64,000 nucleotides of DNA from Chamaea fasciata. Its lineage: Eukaryota; Chordata; Aves; Passeriformes; Sylviidae. Below the pieces are notes generated by a model. It saw only the letters and a list, made by a program, of their open reading frames with translations, ran no database searches and had not been told where the DNA came from. Position 1 is the stretch's first letter; each line of letters opens with the position of its first letter. Shown here in pieces: positions 53,601 to 60,868 of the stretch. Both the position numbers and the translations under genes were made by a program. The DNA lies in NCBI GenBank assembly GCA_029207755.1, contig JARCOQ010000002.1:89813087-89877086 (forward strand). Direction: 5' to 3'.

Positions 53601-56600
53601 TGAAGTCAAGCTGAGCTCAGGGGAGTTTCCTAGGGAAATATTGAGCACTTACTTGCTTGGGGTTGCAGGATTGGGATTGCCGCCTATTGGTTTGCATGTG
53701 CGTAACACGTCAAAATAATTTCTACTGCCTAATATCATAATATAACTCAGTATTCCTTTGCACACAATTCCTCTTCACTGAACAGTAGTTTGAGGCATAA
53801 GATACTGCTTTATCTTCCTAGATAAACCCTCGGCTGGATGGTTGCATGCGGGCGTGGAACTGGCTGAATGGGGAGGACACCTCTATCCAGGAGACCATAA
53901 AGATGAATGAAAAGATGCAGTGCTTTGCTGTAGCAGGACGAGGGTCTTTCTATCCTGGCCGAGGTTTTGCTGTGTTTAATCTGACTTACAGTAAGTAGGC
54001 TGGGATTTTTTATTTCTGACCTGTTGTCCTGCCATTAACCATACCTGGTTAATGAACAGTGTAAAACTTAGATGTATGCCAGACTCACTGTTGTTTGATG
54101 TAGAAAAGACTAAACTTGTGGTTCTTAGTGAAGGAAGGCCCGTATATGATAGTGTGAGCCAGTGCAAATATGCCCAGCATGGATTAGGTTCTCTCTGTGT
54201 AACTCCAGTAATACATTTCACACCCAGATTGGCTCCTGCTCATCCTCAGCCTTAGAGGCTTTACATCTCTCTGTCAGCAGCTTAGGTGCTTCCAGTCCTT
54301 ACCATTTTTTCCTGCTTAACAGGGAGGCCTGCAAGCCATACTGCTGTATCTTGAGGTTATGATAGACAGAAAAATTATAATTGTCTATTGACTTTGATTC
54401 ACTTTTAATCATGGGGTATCAATACTTACACTTGAGACAAATGCACTAAGCATATCTCTGATAGAAGCCAATGAAATTGGCATACAGTAATAACAGGTTT
54501 CAGGTCAAACTTGCCCATACTAGTGTAGCACTCAGAAAGGCACCTTTTATTGTTCTAGATTATTGTGTTTGCTTATCTGTGTAATCAACTATCAGCATTT
54601 CTGAACCCACACAAATGCTTACCATTTATTTCAGTGTGGTGTGTAAGTCCTGCTCTGCAGGAGCCATCTGTTCAGTGTTATGTGGACTTTTCTGCTGTGC
54701 CATGGTAAATTAGGGAGTTGCAGGTGTCTATCATATTACTTAGCACATGGATTCAAAAGTTGCAAACTAAAGACAAGACAGCATCGAAAGTGCAGGTGAA
54801 GTGCAGATGACAGGACTCAACCAAGGCTTCAGCACCTCTATTTTTTTTTCAAACAATTATTTTCCCTCTCTCTCTCTTCTTTTTTTTTTTTTTCTTTTTT
54901 TTTTTTTTCTTTGCAGCGGTAAGGTTTATAAAGAATGGATTATTGTATTTCAAGATGTGGTGAACTAGCAAAGCTAATACTCCTGTGAAGAAAGTTTGCA
55001 GGAGAAGGATCGAGATCTTTTTTTGCAGCCTGCATTACCTTTTAAATTATAAGGGCACTGAGGCAGTAAGAAGACACCAGAAAGTTTAATTTAGAGTTCA
55101 ACAGCTGAAATAAAACATGTCACACTTCTGAGAGACTGGTGATCAGGAAGAGTTTGAGTAGGTGATAAGTGTGGTATGCTTATACAATTTTTGAGTTTAA
55201 TACAGCCTTTCATAGAAATGTTTCCTGTGTGTCAAATTTCAACTTAGACTTCTCAACGATCTTTGGGCAAACTGGTTCAAAAATTGGTTTTTGATTGACC
55301 TATCTTGCAGCAGTTCTTTGAATGTGTCAGACTGGCAACCATCTGAATTTTACTAACTCCTTGTGATAAAAATGCCAGAGGAAACTGGTGCCATTTTATT
55401 GTCCAATTTTGTGTTGAGGTGCTTTGGATTTTTTTTTTTTTTTTAATAAAAAAATGTGACAGTCCCTCCAGATGCTCATCTGCCTATGCTCTTCTCCAGG
55501 GAGAAATTGAACAGCTTACCTATTTGACACATTGTCCTATGAATTTCTTTTTCTGCAGTGCAACCTTCTTCTGGAAATGAAACCAAGACAAACTGGGAAA
55601 TTGAAGTAAATGCTGTAATTAAACCAGCAACAGATACTGGTGTGCTGTTTGCCCTTGTTACAGAAGAAGCATCTGTCCCTTTATCACTATCTCTGATTGA
55701 CTATCACTCCACAAAGAAACTGAAGCAACAGGTACAAACAAGTATTTTTATAGAGTTCTTTCCTTGCTTTTTCCTGGTAACTGGAAGTCAATTTTAGAAA
55801 CAGTTGTCAGGTTTGCTGCCTGCCTCATTATTTGTCCCACCTGTTCAGTGCATGGTCTGAAACAACAGTACTTGCCTGAAGCTCTGGCTCTTGCAGGTGT
55901 GTGTCAGATGCTAATGGGGAGCTCTTGGCAAGTGTGGCCAAGATAAAAGATAGAATTGCTATCTTGAATGAAGGCATATTTTATTTTTCTGGCACAGAAA
56001 CTGTTTAGTGCCATAAACCAGGGATTTCCATTCTCACTTATCAGTAACTGCCCCAAAGTCGCCAAGAAACAGGCTTTAGGTGTGGGAAAGGTGCTGGGAA
56101 AGGCCAGTTATGGTGGAGTGTTGAAGCTACTATTTAATGGCATTCATAACAAAGGGCTTGATTCTGGCTTTCCACAAGGGTAAACCAGGGAGGATTTCAC
56201 TAAATCCCATGAGCCAATTTTCATTTATAGTACAGCGCCTCCAGTTGGTTTGGTTCCAGTGCAATATAATGGCTTCTGCAAGGCCCACTAAGAACTCTGT
56301 CTGAGAAAACATGGTTTCAAGAATTAGTTCCACTGATTCATTGGTTTTTCATCTATGCAAATGAGCTCAGAACACAGTCAACAATAGTTATAAGCCTAAT
56401 TCTCTGGAGGCTCTGCAAAATGTTTGTAATAAGGGGCACATTGGGCTCATCCTGGTACTGGGGAAGTGTAGCTAGGTATTTTTCTGCTTACTGCCTGTTT
56501 TTCTTTCTTTCTCCTGCTGTTCAGTTTGTCATCGTGGCCTTGGAGAACACAGTTGTGTCCAGACTGGCGATAAATCTGTGTGATAAGAAGGAACACTCTG

Positions 56601-59600
56601 TAGACATTCTCCTCAATAAAGATCACTTATCCCTGAGGGTAGATGGGGTAGCAGGAGAGAGTGAACTAAGCTTCTCTGAGTTGGAGGACAGTCTGTCCAT
56701 CTTGGAAAGCTCTTTGCAGTCAACGAAGACATACGTGGGAGGATTGCCAGGTGAGCCTCCAGTTTTGTACCATGGACCACAGACTTCCAACTCACCTTGC
56801 TCAACTGGGAGTTAGGAAGACTCTTTCTGTTCAAGCTGTGAGACTCCTTCTGTTTCTGCTTGAGCAGGCTTTGTCTGCAATGCAGGAACATAATGAATCT
56901 GGGGTTGCGTTTTCCTTGAATGATTGTGTCCTTCTGAGGGCAGCTGGAGGCAAAAATAGAAAGAGTAGGTTTTTTTGTTCAACGGTAGGAATGATTTAAT
57001 CTGAAGGATTGCTGTAAATTGGGTTATTATCTCAAACCTGGTAAAATCCACTGGAGCTGGACTGAAGGTTCCTACAGTGCTTCATTAATGTAGTGAACCC
57101 ATGGGAGCAATTTGAGGGGAGTACTAGGGCCTCAAGTTGTTTTGCCTGAAACTTGGGAACCCCAGTGTGGTGATTCTCTCTGGCTGGTGCTCTCTTTGAA
57201 CTGATCACAGCACAACATAGCTAACTGTCTGCCTCCCAAGCAGAGGGTATGTAGGGCACAACAAAGGGGTTAACACCTTTTATAGTTTCTCTGGATTTCA
57301 GCAACAACAGGGTTTTTTCTGGGAGGTCAGTTTGCTCCTCTCTTCTGAACCTGTAAGATCAAACTCATCTGAATCATGAATTTTGGCCAGGTTTGGGAGT
57401 TTGTTTCTTGTTCTGCCTGAACAGGTTTATCAGTCCCTTCTGCTGAGGAATAGCTATTAAAGGAACACTTATGTCTCTGATGCACATGATGCCAGCAGCT
57501 AAAGAAAATCTTGCCCTTACTTGCCCAAGCAAGGGAGAGGTACAAACGTTGGCCTCTTGGTAGATGCTGAAGCAATCGGGCTGGAACAGGGTGGCTGAGG
57601 TCCCACAGGTACTAGGACACATGGTGCAGCTGTCTCCACCATGAGGAAGAGTTTACAGAAGTTTTATGCTGATGATGCAAATGGCTCCCAGTCACACCTG
57701 AAAGGGGGAGGCCACATACTGTGGGACGTTCACACACAGGCAGGAACAAGGCTGAAATCCCAAACGTGGCGTTTTCCAGTCTCAGATTGAATCTAAGCTG
57801 GCCATTGCACAGGCAAGAGAGGTTGCCTGCTTTCTTTTAAGTAGCCCTCAGATGCACAGCAGAGACTTCCACAGCTCAGAAAATCATCCCATTCTGTCAC
57901 TGTCCCAAGTTCTCTGTGGTTTGCTTAGACTACCTGTGCTGGGTGCAGCACTGGTTTTAATTTGCCAGAACCAAGTGTGAGATACCGTGGCTGTGGCAGC
58001 TCAGACTCAGCTGGCTGCTGTGGGTTTAGCTACTGCCCCCCCTTTGATCTGTTGTGCTTAGCAACGAGAATTGCTGCCAGCACTCTGCTTTTGCCATTGA
58101 GAGGAACCCAGCATTTGCATGAGAAACCCTGTCATTTGCCAAATAAATAAACATTTCAGCACTTCAGTTGGATTAATCACTCTGGGTTAAGTAACAATAC
58201 CAAATGGTCAGATCTAAGTTTGGCTCATTCAGATTTTGAAAACATTTCCGTAGTTTTTGGTTTTTCCGTGCTTCCATGCCCTGTGGAAAAAACAGTATAG
58301 TGGTCAAACTTCACGTCTTTATTCCATTTGCCACAAATAAAGAAAGAATTCTGGATTCAAATAAGTCTGATCCTAAGCACAGCCAATGTGGCAGATGTGG
58401 AAGAGATATTACTTAGAGTTGCAACAGATAAGAGGGAACACGTAGACATGTATTTATTACATTTTCCATAGGCTTTTCAGTTCTGGTAAATCCTAAATTA
58501 TGTAATTTATGTGATGCATGGGTGATTTTTCAGAAAATATGCATTCCACCAAGTGATTGAACCTTTAAACTAGGTTTCCAAATCTTTACATGGCGACATT
58601 TCAGACAGATCCATTTCTAGTCCTAATAGAAAATGAAATATTTCACATGATTTACAACTACAACACAAAGAAAAAAAAAAATTTAATCCTTTACAAATCC
58701 ATCTGAAAGCCCACACTGTCTTTCAGTCAGCCCTGTGGCACATATAACAGCAATCTGCTTGACACCTTAGATCAGTCTTCAAGCTGTTAAGTCACAACTT
58801 CAACTCCTTCTGACTCAAAATTTAGTTTACATTCATCTGAGGTATTACAACAGAGGTGCTGCATTCCTTTAAGCAGCCTTTGCAGATAAACTTAAGTAAA
58901 TGGGGAGGAATGGGAAATAGATAACATCGTTAATTAAAGCAACTACCAAGCAATGGTACTTCTTCCCCAGGAAGCTGAAGAGATTTATAGTATTTCTTTG
59001 TGGCTTACAGCTCTCCCACAAATGTTCTCTCTCCCACTCAGTCCTAGATTCTGTCTGAGCTGTATCTGATCACATCAGCCCTGCGTATCTCCAAGCAGAA
59101 CACTTTAAATTTCATATAATCTTGGGTCAACAGGACAACCTGTTGTTCAAGTTGTCCTTGCTTCGATGTAAAGATAAGTGATTTATTTAGCTACCAGAAT
59201 CACTGTGAAGTTAAATATTCTTTGAGACGTTCATTATTTTCCATTGCACAACTAGTTAGATTGGCTCAGCTTTGGGTTGTAAATAAACTAATGACCTTTG
59301 GGGAAAGGTAGAGGACAGAGCTCATGTAGATTTTCTTGTTGTTATGTTACTGTGTGGGGGTTTGTTGTTTGTTTACGGTTGGTGTGTATATGATATTACA
59401 GTAGTTAGTAGTTAGACTGACTAATTTCCTCTGGTCTATTGGATTGTACTTAGTGTCTCCTTCCTTGCCATCTGTTTTCTGCCCCTTGTAAACTGATTAA
59501 AAGAACATCACTGAGGATCTCCACAGTAAAAATTAGTCTCATTAGTCTGACCAATTCAACTGATGCATTCCAGCACCTTTCTGATGAAGGCCAGCAACCT

Positions 59601-60288
59601 TCTTGTGCTCATACACAGCAAAATTGTGGTAAAGATTAGTCCAGCAAGTGGTAGAGGCTGCATATGGGAAGTGCTTTCCTGTCATAAAATTCTTCCTATA
59701 ATACTTTGGAAGCTATTTTGAAGAGAAAGAGCTTTAGGGGAAGGTCTAACATCTCCACCAATAACAAAACAGAGGGTTGAGAGATGGAGGGGGGAAAACA
59801 TGGGGCTGTGTGAATACATTGTGCCACTGCAGTGAAGCCTTGCTGATGTGCAGCACGAGGTTTCATGGTTTCACCATGACTGGAGGCCTTGCAGACACAC
59901 AGAGCAGCTGAGGAAGGGTTCAGCCTGGGCAAAGGGCTTTTGTGCACCAGAACAGATGGTGTTTTCCTCACGTCTGGGATTGTGCTCTTGCCTTCTGGCG
60001 AGAGGGCAGGGGGAGGTAGAAACCCTAGCATGGAAAGAGGTGAGCTTGAATTCACTGAAGAGCCATCTGAGCCTAGGTAGGGCAGGTATTTATTTAAAAA
60101 CAGCTGTCACAGATATTTATCTCCCCTTTCTGACAGATGTTCCTGTCACTTCCACTCCGGTCACCGCGTCCTTCCACGGCTGTATGACCCTCAAGCTGAG
60201 CAACACAGCACTGGACTTAGATGAGGCTCTCTACAAGCACAGTGACATCACCTCACATTCCTGCCCTCCAGTCCAGGAGGGTCAGTAG
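20558..60288 (+). CDS. GAS6: GAS6, vitamin K-dependent TAM receptor ligand (complete CDS, 15 exons)
   Basis: This span holds the complete coding sequence of growth arrest-specific 6, a secreted protein. Its Gla domain binds phosphatidylserine membranes in a calcium-dependent way, and its LG domains bind TYRO3/AXL/MERTK kinases, bridging apoptotic cells to phagocytes. I joined 15 exons: 20558-20627, 21007-21173, 35061-35085, 35861-35923, 40590-40712, 42337-42456, 44474-44599, 45834-45955, 46070-46188, 46581-46770, 52161-52325, 53822-53990, 55559-55731, 56525-56750, 60137-60288. They total 2010 nt, or 669 residues; human GAS6 has 678. Layout by residue: signal peptide 1-23, propeptide to about 42 ending in RQRQRR, Gla domain 43-88, EGF1 109-149, EGF2 150-189, EGF3 190-231, EGF4 232-272, two LG domains to the C-terminus. 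GAS6 rather than its paralogue PROS1 is supported by [24 protein letters not shown] and [12 protein letters not shown] blocks and by the lack of a thrombin-sensitive loop. The intron phases follow the GAS6/PROS1 plan. No frameshift or premature stop is seen. Confidence 0.97.
20628..21006 (+). other. GAS6: GAS6 intron 1 (379 bp, GC-rich)
   Basis: A short CpG-rich intron with a GTGAGT donor and a pyrimidine-rich CTGCCCAG acceptor. It is phase 1 and lies wholly in the CpG island. Open frames across it on both strands result from the lack of AT-rich stop codons. Confidence 0.9.
21007..21173 (+). CDS. GAS6: GAS6 exon 2: propeptide and Gla domain
   Basis: The acceptor is CCCAG before 21007 and the donor is GTAAGG at 21174; the exon starts in phase 1 and ends in phase 0. 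It encodes the propeptide, ending in the furin-type RQRQRR, and the Gla domain beginning [17 protein letters not shown]. Glutamates at about residues 48, 49, 56, 58, 61, 62, 67, 68, 71, 74 and 78 are the candidate gamma-carboxylation sites. Cys59 and Cys64 form the conserved Gla-loop disulfide. The propeptide is the expected docking site for gamma-glutamyl carboxylase. Confidence 0.97.
24581..24614. repeat. (TTTTG)n / T-rich tract
   Basis: TGTTGTTTTG-type pentamer repeats run into a T run of about eight, a GG and another T run. It is a simple sequence. Confidence 0.8.
25611..25770 (-). mobile_element. Degraded CR1 fragment in intron 2
   Basis: AGAATCACAG near the left edge, then ACACCAGATCAAGTTTCTGG and GTCTTGAAAATTACTGATC, follow the order of an antisense CR1 3' end (hairpin region, then the TTGTCCAGCTGGGTCTTGAA block). 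It is heavily diverged and its right limit is uncertain. Confidence 0.6.
30319..30390 (-). mobile_element. CR1 3' fragment in intron 2
   Basis: AGAATCACAGACTGGTTGAG followed by AAGCAGGGCCACCAAGAGCC matches the antisense CR1 3' end, with an internal deletion between the two blocks. Confidence 0.75.
35061..35085 (+). CDS. GAS6: GAS6 exon 3: 25-nt microexon of the aromatic stack
   Basis: A 25-nt exon encodes EYFYPKYL plus the first base of the next codon. It is preceded by a T-rich tract and TATAG and followed by GTGAGT. A 25-nt exon at this spot is the hallmark of Gla proteins (DYFYPRYL in human GAS6). It closes the Gla module in frame and connects cleanly to exon 4. Confidence 0.95.
35086..35860 (+). 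other. GAS6: GAS6 intron 3 (775 bp)
   Basis: AT-rich, phase 1, with a GTGAGT donor and a TTTTTCAG acceptor. It contains an A run of about 13 near 35424. No other element is seen. Confidence 0.9.
35861..35923 (+). CDS. GAS6: GAS6 exon 4: linker between Gla and EGF1
   Basis: The acceptor is TTTTTCAG and the donor is GTAAGC at 35924; the exon is phase 1 at both ends. It reads [21 protein letters not shown], matching the Cys-flanked loop of GAS6 (CINKYGSPYTKN... in human). This short loop replaces the thrombin-sensitive region of protein S and has no Arg-rich cleavage loop. Confidence 0.93.
38962..39195 (+). mobile_element. CR1 LINE 3' fragment, sense orientation
   Basis: GGAAATGCTTTTGCACTGTG, CCACAGGTTGCCCAGGGAGC, GGAGTCACCATCCCTGGGAT and GCAGGTGGCCCTGCTTGAGC follow in the order of the sense CR1 3' region. 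The terminal ATTCTATG-type octamer repeats are not recognisable, so the 3' end is lost or decayed. It is the only + strand CR1 in the window. Confidence 0.85.
40242..40265. repeat. 24-bp T homopolymer
   Basis: An uninterrupted T run in intron 4, about 320 bp upstream of exon 5. It is too far away to be that exon's polypyrimidine tract. Confidence 0.95.
40590..40712 (+). CDS. GAS6: GAS6 exon 5: EGF-like domain 1
   Basis: A 123-nt phase 1-1 exon encodes [15 protein letters not shown] and then a full six-cysteine EGF module. The segment [12 protein letters not shown] fits the Asp beta-hydroxylation consensus. The acceptor is AATCAG and the donor is GTAATT. Confidence 0.96.
40713..42336 (+). other. 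GAS6: GAS6 intron 5 (1.6 kb)
   Basis: Phase 1, with a GTAATT donor and a GATGTAG acceptor. It contains a T/G-rich simple repeat at 41361-41436. The Phe-rich ORFs there are products of that repeat. Confidence 0.9.
41361..41436. repeat. T/G simple repeat with (TTTTG)n
   Basis: T runs broken by single G or GGG end in about four TTTTG pentamers (41411-41436). Confidence 0.88.
42337..42456 (+). CDS. GAS6: GAS6 exon 6: calcium-binding EGF-like domain 2
   Basis: A 120-nt phase 1-1 exon begins [16 protein letters not shown], a calcium-binding EGF start. [12 protein letters not shown] fits the Asn/Asp hydroxylation motif. The acceptor is GATGTAG and the donor is GTAAGC. Confidence 0.97.
42457..44473 (+). 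other. GAS6: GAS6 intron 6 (2.0 kb)
   Basis: Phase 1, with a GTAAGC donor and a TTTTGCAG acceptor. It contains a T run near 42868-42882 and an 8-bp-arm inverted repeat of telomere-like sequence at 44311-44331. No transposon is recognised. Confidence 0.9.
44474..44599 (+). CDS. GAS6: GAS6 exon 7: calcium-binding EGF-like domain 3
   Basis: A 126-nt phase 1-1 exon reads [19 protein letters not shown] and ends near YDDVRKTCQ. Six cysteines and the hydroxylation motif [12 protein letters not shown] are present. The acceptor is TTTTGCAG and the donor is GTAAGG. Confidence 0.97.
44750..44850. repeat. 27-bp minisatellite, about three units
   Basis: GTCACCTTTGAGTTCA begins at 44768 and again at 44795, and the diverged GTCATCTTTGATGGC begins at 44822. 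The period is exactly 27 bp. Flanking GAGTTTGCAG pieces suggest a partial extra unit on the left. Confidence 0.85.
45512..45780 (-). mobile_element. CR1 LINE fragment next to exon 8
   Basis: TCACAGAATAAGCTGAGTTG, GGACCCACAAGGATCCAAGG, TTCTTGAACTCTGTCAGGCT and CCTGGGGAGCCTGTTCCAGT are the antisense CR1 3' blocks in order. The element ends about 55 bp before exon 8, so the exon's branch-point region lies at its edge. Confidence 0.93.
45834..45955 (+). CDS. GAS6: GAS6 exon 8: calcium-binding EGF-like domain 4
   Basis: A 122-nt exon, phase 1 in and phase 0 out, encodes [19 protein letters not shown], then [19 protein letters not shown]. It nearly repeats human GAS6 EGF4. The acceptor is GTGTAG and the donor is GTATGT. 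A CR1 fragment ends only about 55 bp upstream of this exon. Confidence 0.97.
45956..46069 (+). other. GAS6: GAS6 intron 8 (114 bp)
   Basis: A very short phase 0 intron with a GTATGT donor and a GATTATAG acceptor. No other content. Confidence 0.92.
46070..46188 (+). CDS. GAS6: GAS6 exon 9: EGF4-LG1 junction
   Basis: A 119-nt exon, phase 0 in and phase 2 out, encodes [20 protein letters not shown] and [19 protein letters not shown], matching the start of the SHBG-like region of GAS6. The acceptor is GATTATAG and the donor is GTGAGG. Intron 8 before it is only 114 bp, the shortest in the gene. Confidence 0.96.
46189..46580 (+). other. GAS6: GAS6 intron 9 (392 bp)
   Basis: Phase 2, with a GTGAGG donor and a CGGTCAG acceptor whose pyrimidine tract is poor. 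No repeat is recognised. Confidence 0.9.
46581..46770 (+). CDS. GAS6: GAS6 exon 10: laminin G-like domain 1, first part
   Basis: A 190-nt exon, phase 2 in and phase 0 out, begins [20 protein letters not shown] and continues through [20 protein letters not shown] to NHGMWQT. This is the most diagnostic exon for GAS6. LG1 carries the main receptor-binding surface. The acceptor is GCGGTCAG and the donor is GTGAGC. Confidence 0.98.
46771..52160 (+). other. GAS6: GAS6 intron 10 (5.4 kb)
   Basis: Phase 0, with a GTGAGC donor and a CTTTTTCAG acceptor. It contains a short CR1 fragment (47334-47428) and two GC-richer patches of unknown origin (about 48360-48830 and 50422-50835), each carrying long antisense open frames. 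The rest is ordinary AT-rich intron. Confidence 0.88.
47334..47428 (-). mobile_element. Short CR1 3' fragment in intron 10
   Basis: ATAGAATCATAGAATTCCAA, GGTTGGAAGAGATCTCTGAA and GTCCAACTGTCAACCCAGCA form the inverted CR1 3' terminus. The fragment is only about 95 bp. Confidence 0.9.
52161..52325 (+). CDS. GAS6: GAS6 exon 11: laminin G-like domain 1, second part
   Basis: A 165-nt phase 0-0 exon encodes [20 protein letters not shown] and then [20 protein letters not shown]. The sequon NLT matches the N-glycosylation site position in mammalian GAS6. The acceptor is TTTTTCAG and the donor is GTAAGT. Confidence 0.97.
52326..53821 (+). other. GAS6: GAS6 intron 11 (1.5 kb)
   Basis: Phase 0, with a GTAAGT donor and a CTTCCTAG acceptor. 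No repeat or gene is recognised in it. Confidence 0.9.
53822..53990 (+). CDS. GAS6: GAS6 exon 12: LG1-LG2 junction
   Basis: A 169-nt exon, phase 0 in and phase 1 out, encodes [20 protein letters not shown] and continues to [14 protein letters not shown]. The motif NPRLDGCMR closes LG1. A second sequon, NLT, occurs near the end. The acceptor is CTTCCTAG and the donor is GTAAGT. Confidence 0.97.
53991..55558 (+). other. GAS6: GAS6 intron 12 (1.6 kb)
   Basis: Phase 1, with a GTAAGT donor and a TTTTCTGCAG acceptor. It contains a very long pyrimidine tract (54861-54913) ending in a second, unused-looking acceptor, and a T run of about 18 at 55428. Confidence 0.9.
54861..54913. repeat. Polypyrimidine tract in intron 12
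   Basis: A continuous C/T run, first (CT)n and then T runs broken by single C, leads directly into CAG at 54914-54916. Confidence 0.9.
55559..55731 (+). CDS. GAS6: GAS6 exon 13: laminin G-like domain 2, first part
   Basis: A 173-nt exon, phase 1 in and phase 0 out, encodes [20 protein letters not shown], then [11 protein letters not shown] and [16 protein letters not shown] supplies a further N-glycosylation sequon. The acceptor is TTTTCTGCAG. The donor GTACAA is the weakest in the gene, with consensus lost at +4 and +5 relative to GTAAGT, though CAG precedes it. Confidence 0.95.
55732..56524 (+). other. GAS6: GAS6 intron 13 (793 bp)
   Basis: Phase 0, with a GTACAA donor and a TGCTGTTCAG acceptor. 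No repeat is recognised. Confidence 0.9.
56525..56750 (+). CDS. GAS6: GAS6 exon 14: laminin G-like domain 2, second part
   Basis: A 226-nt exon, phase 0 in and phase 1 out, encodes [20 protein letters not shown] and ends KTYVGGLP. It aligns with [20 protein letters not shown] of human GAS6 but is among the more diverged parts. The acceptor is TGTTCAG and the donor is GTGAGC. Confidence 0.95.
56751..60136 (+). other. GAS6: GAS6 intron 14 (3.4 kb)
   Basis: Phase 1, with a GTGAGC donor and a TTCTGACAG acceptor. It is AT-rich with an A run near 58671. A GC-richer patch at about 59740-60060 carries open frames on both strands without a recognised family. Confidence 0.9.
60137..60288 (+). CDS. GAS6: GAS6 exon 15: C-terminus of LG2 and stop
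   Basis: The coding part of the last exon encodes [20 protein letters not shown], then [20 protein letters not shown] and VQEGQ before TAG at 60286. The final paired Cys residues of LG2 are present. The acceptor is TCTGACAG. The C-terminal tail is about as short as in human. Confidence 0.97.
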
Positions 60289-60712
60289 GTACCACTGCAA
60301 TGCGAAAGTTTTATACTCAGAAACTTTCAGTGCTTTTCTTTTTTTAAAAGATATAAATTATTCAGATCTACCGCACTGCGTGTATAGTTTCTCTTAAACA
60401 CTGAAGTTATGTAGAAGCTACTGATCCTTATGTCAGATTGATTATTGAAATACTCTTTGCTTTGAGGTTTAAAGGTTGTAATATATTTGTAAATAGTTCA
60501 GAAGACTAATATTAAGTCAAAAGTACAGAATATACTGAAAGTGAATACTATCTTAAAACTGTAAGAGACAGTTTCATCTGTAATGTGGAAAACCTGGTAA
60601 AATATGAGTGTGGACTGGAAGAAAAATAATAATTCTGTATTATTTTTTATTACCAAACACTGCTTTCTGATTTGCAAAATATGAGAGAATAAAATATTTA
60701 CATACAAGTTTT
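60289..60712 (+). other. GAS6: Probable GAS6 3' UTR
   Basis: This AT-rich non-coding stretch follows the stop codon and leads to a canonical AATAAA at 60688-60693. A 3' UTR of about 420 nt would suit this gene. The exact cleavage site is inferred as 10-25 nt past the hexamer. Further polyadenylation sites downstream cannot be excluded. Confidence 0.7.
60688..60693 (+). terminator. GAS6: GAS6 poly(A) signal AATAAA
   Basis: This canonical AATAAA lies 400 nt past the GAS6 stop. It is followed by T-rich sequence (TTTTTAATTT) and, about 100 bp on, by a strongly G-rich block, the arrangement expected of a strong cleavage and termination region. Confidence 0.7.
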
Positions 60713-60794
60713 TAATTTACCTGTACTGAGATTATTCTGTATTCTGTTATTTGGAGACAGTTACTCAGATTATGCCTGATGTGGAGGTTACACT

Positions 60795-60868
60795 GGGTGG
60801 GGGGAGAGGGAAGGGCTGGGTTTTTTTATTTGTTGGGGGGGGGGAGGGTTGGTGGGGTTTTTTGGGGT
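60795..60868 (+). repeat. G-rich low-complexity block downstream of GAS6
   Basis: Runs of 3 to 10 G (GGGTGGGGGG, AGAGGGAAGGGCTGGG, a 10-G run at 60835-60844, GGTGGGG, GGGG) are broken by T runs. The block is strongly strand-asymmetric, with G on the + strand, the transcribed gene's sense strand. It meets simple G-quadruplex patterns. Confidence 0.8.

Noticed and set aside
20558..60288. PROS1 (protein S) as the identity of the gene
   Set aside because: The domain order is the same, but the LG1 and LG2 blocks, EGF4 and the short loop in exon 4 match GAS6 far better, and the thrombin-sensitive loop is missing.
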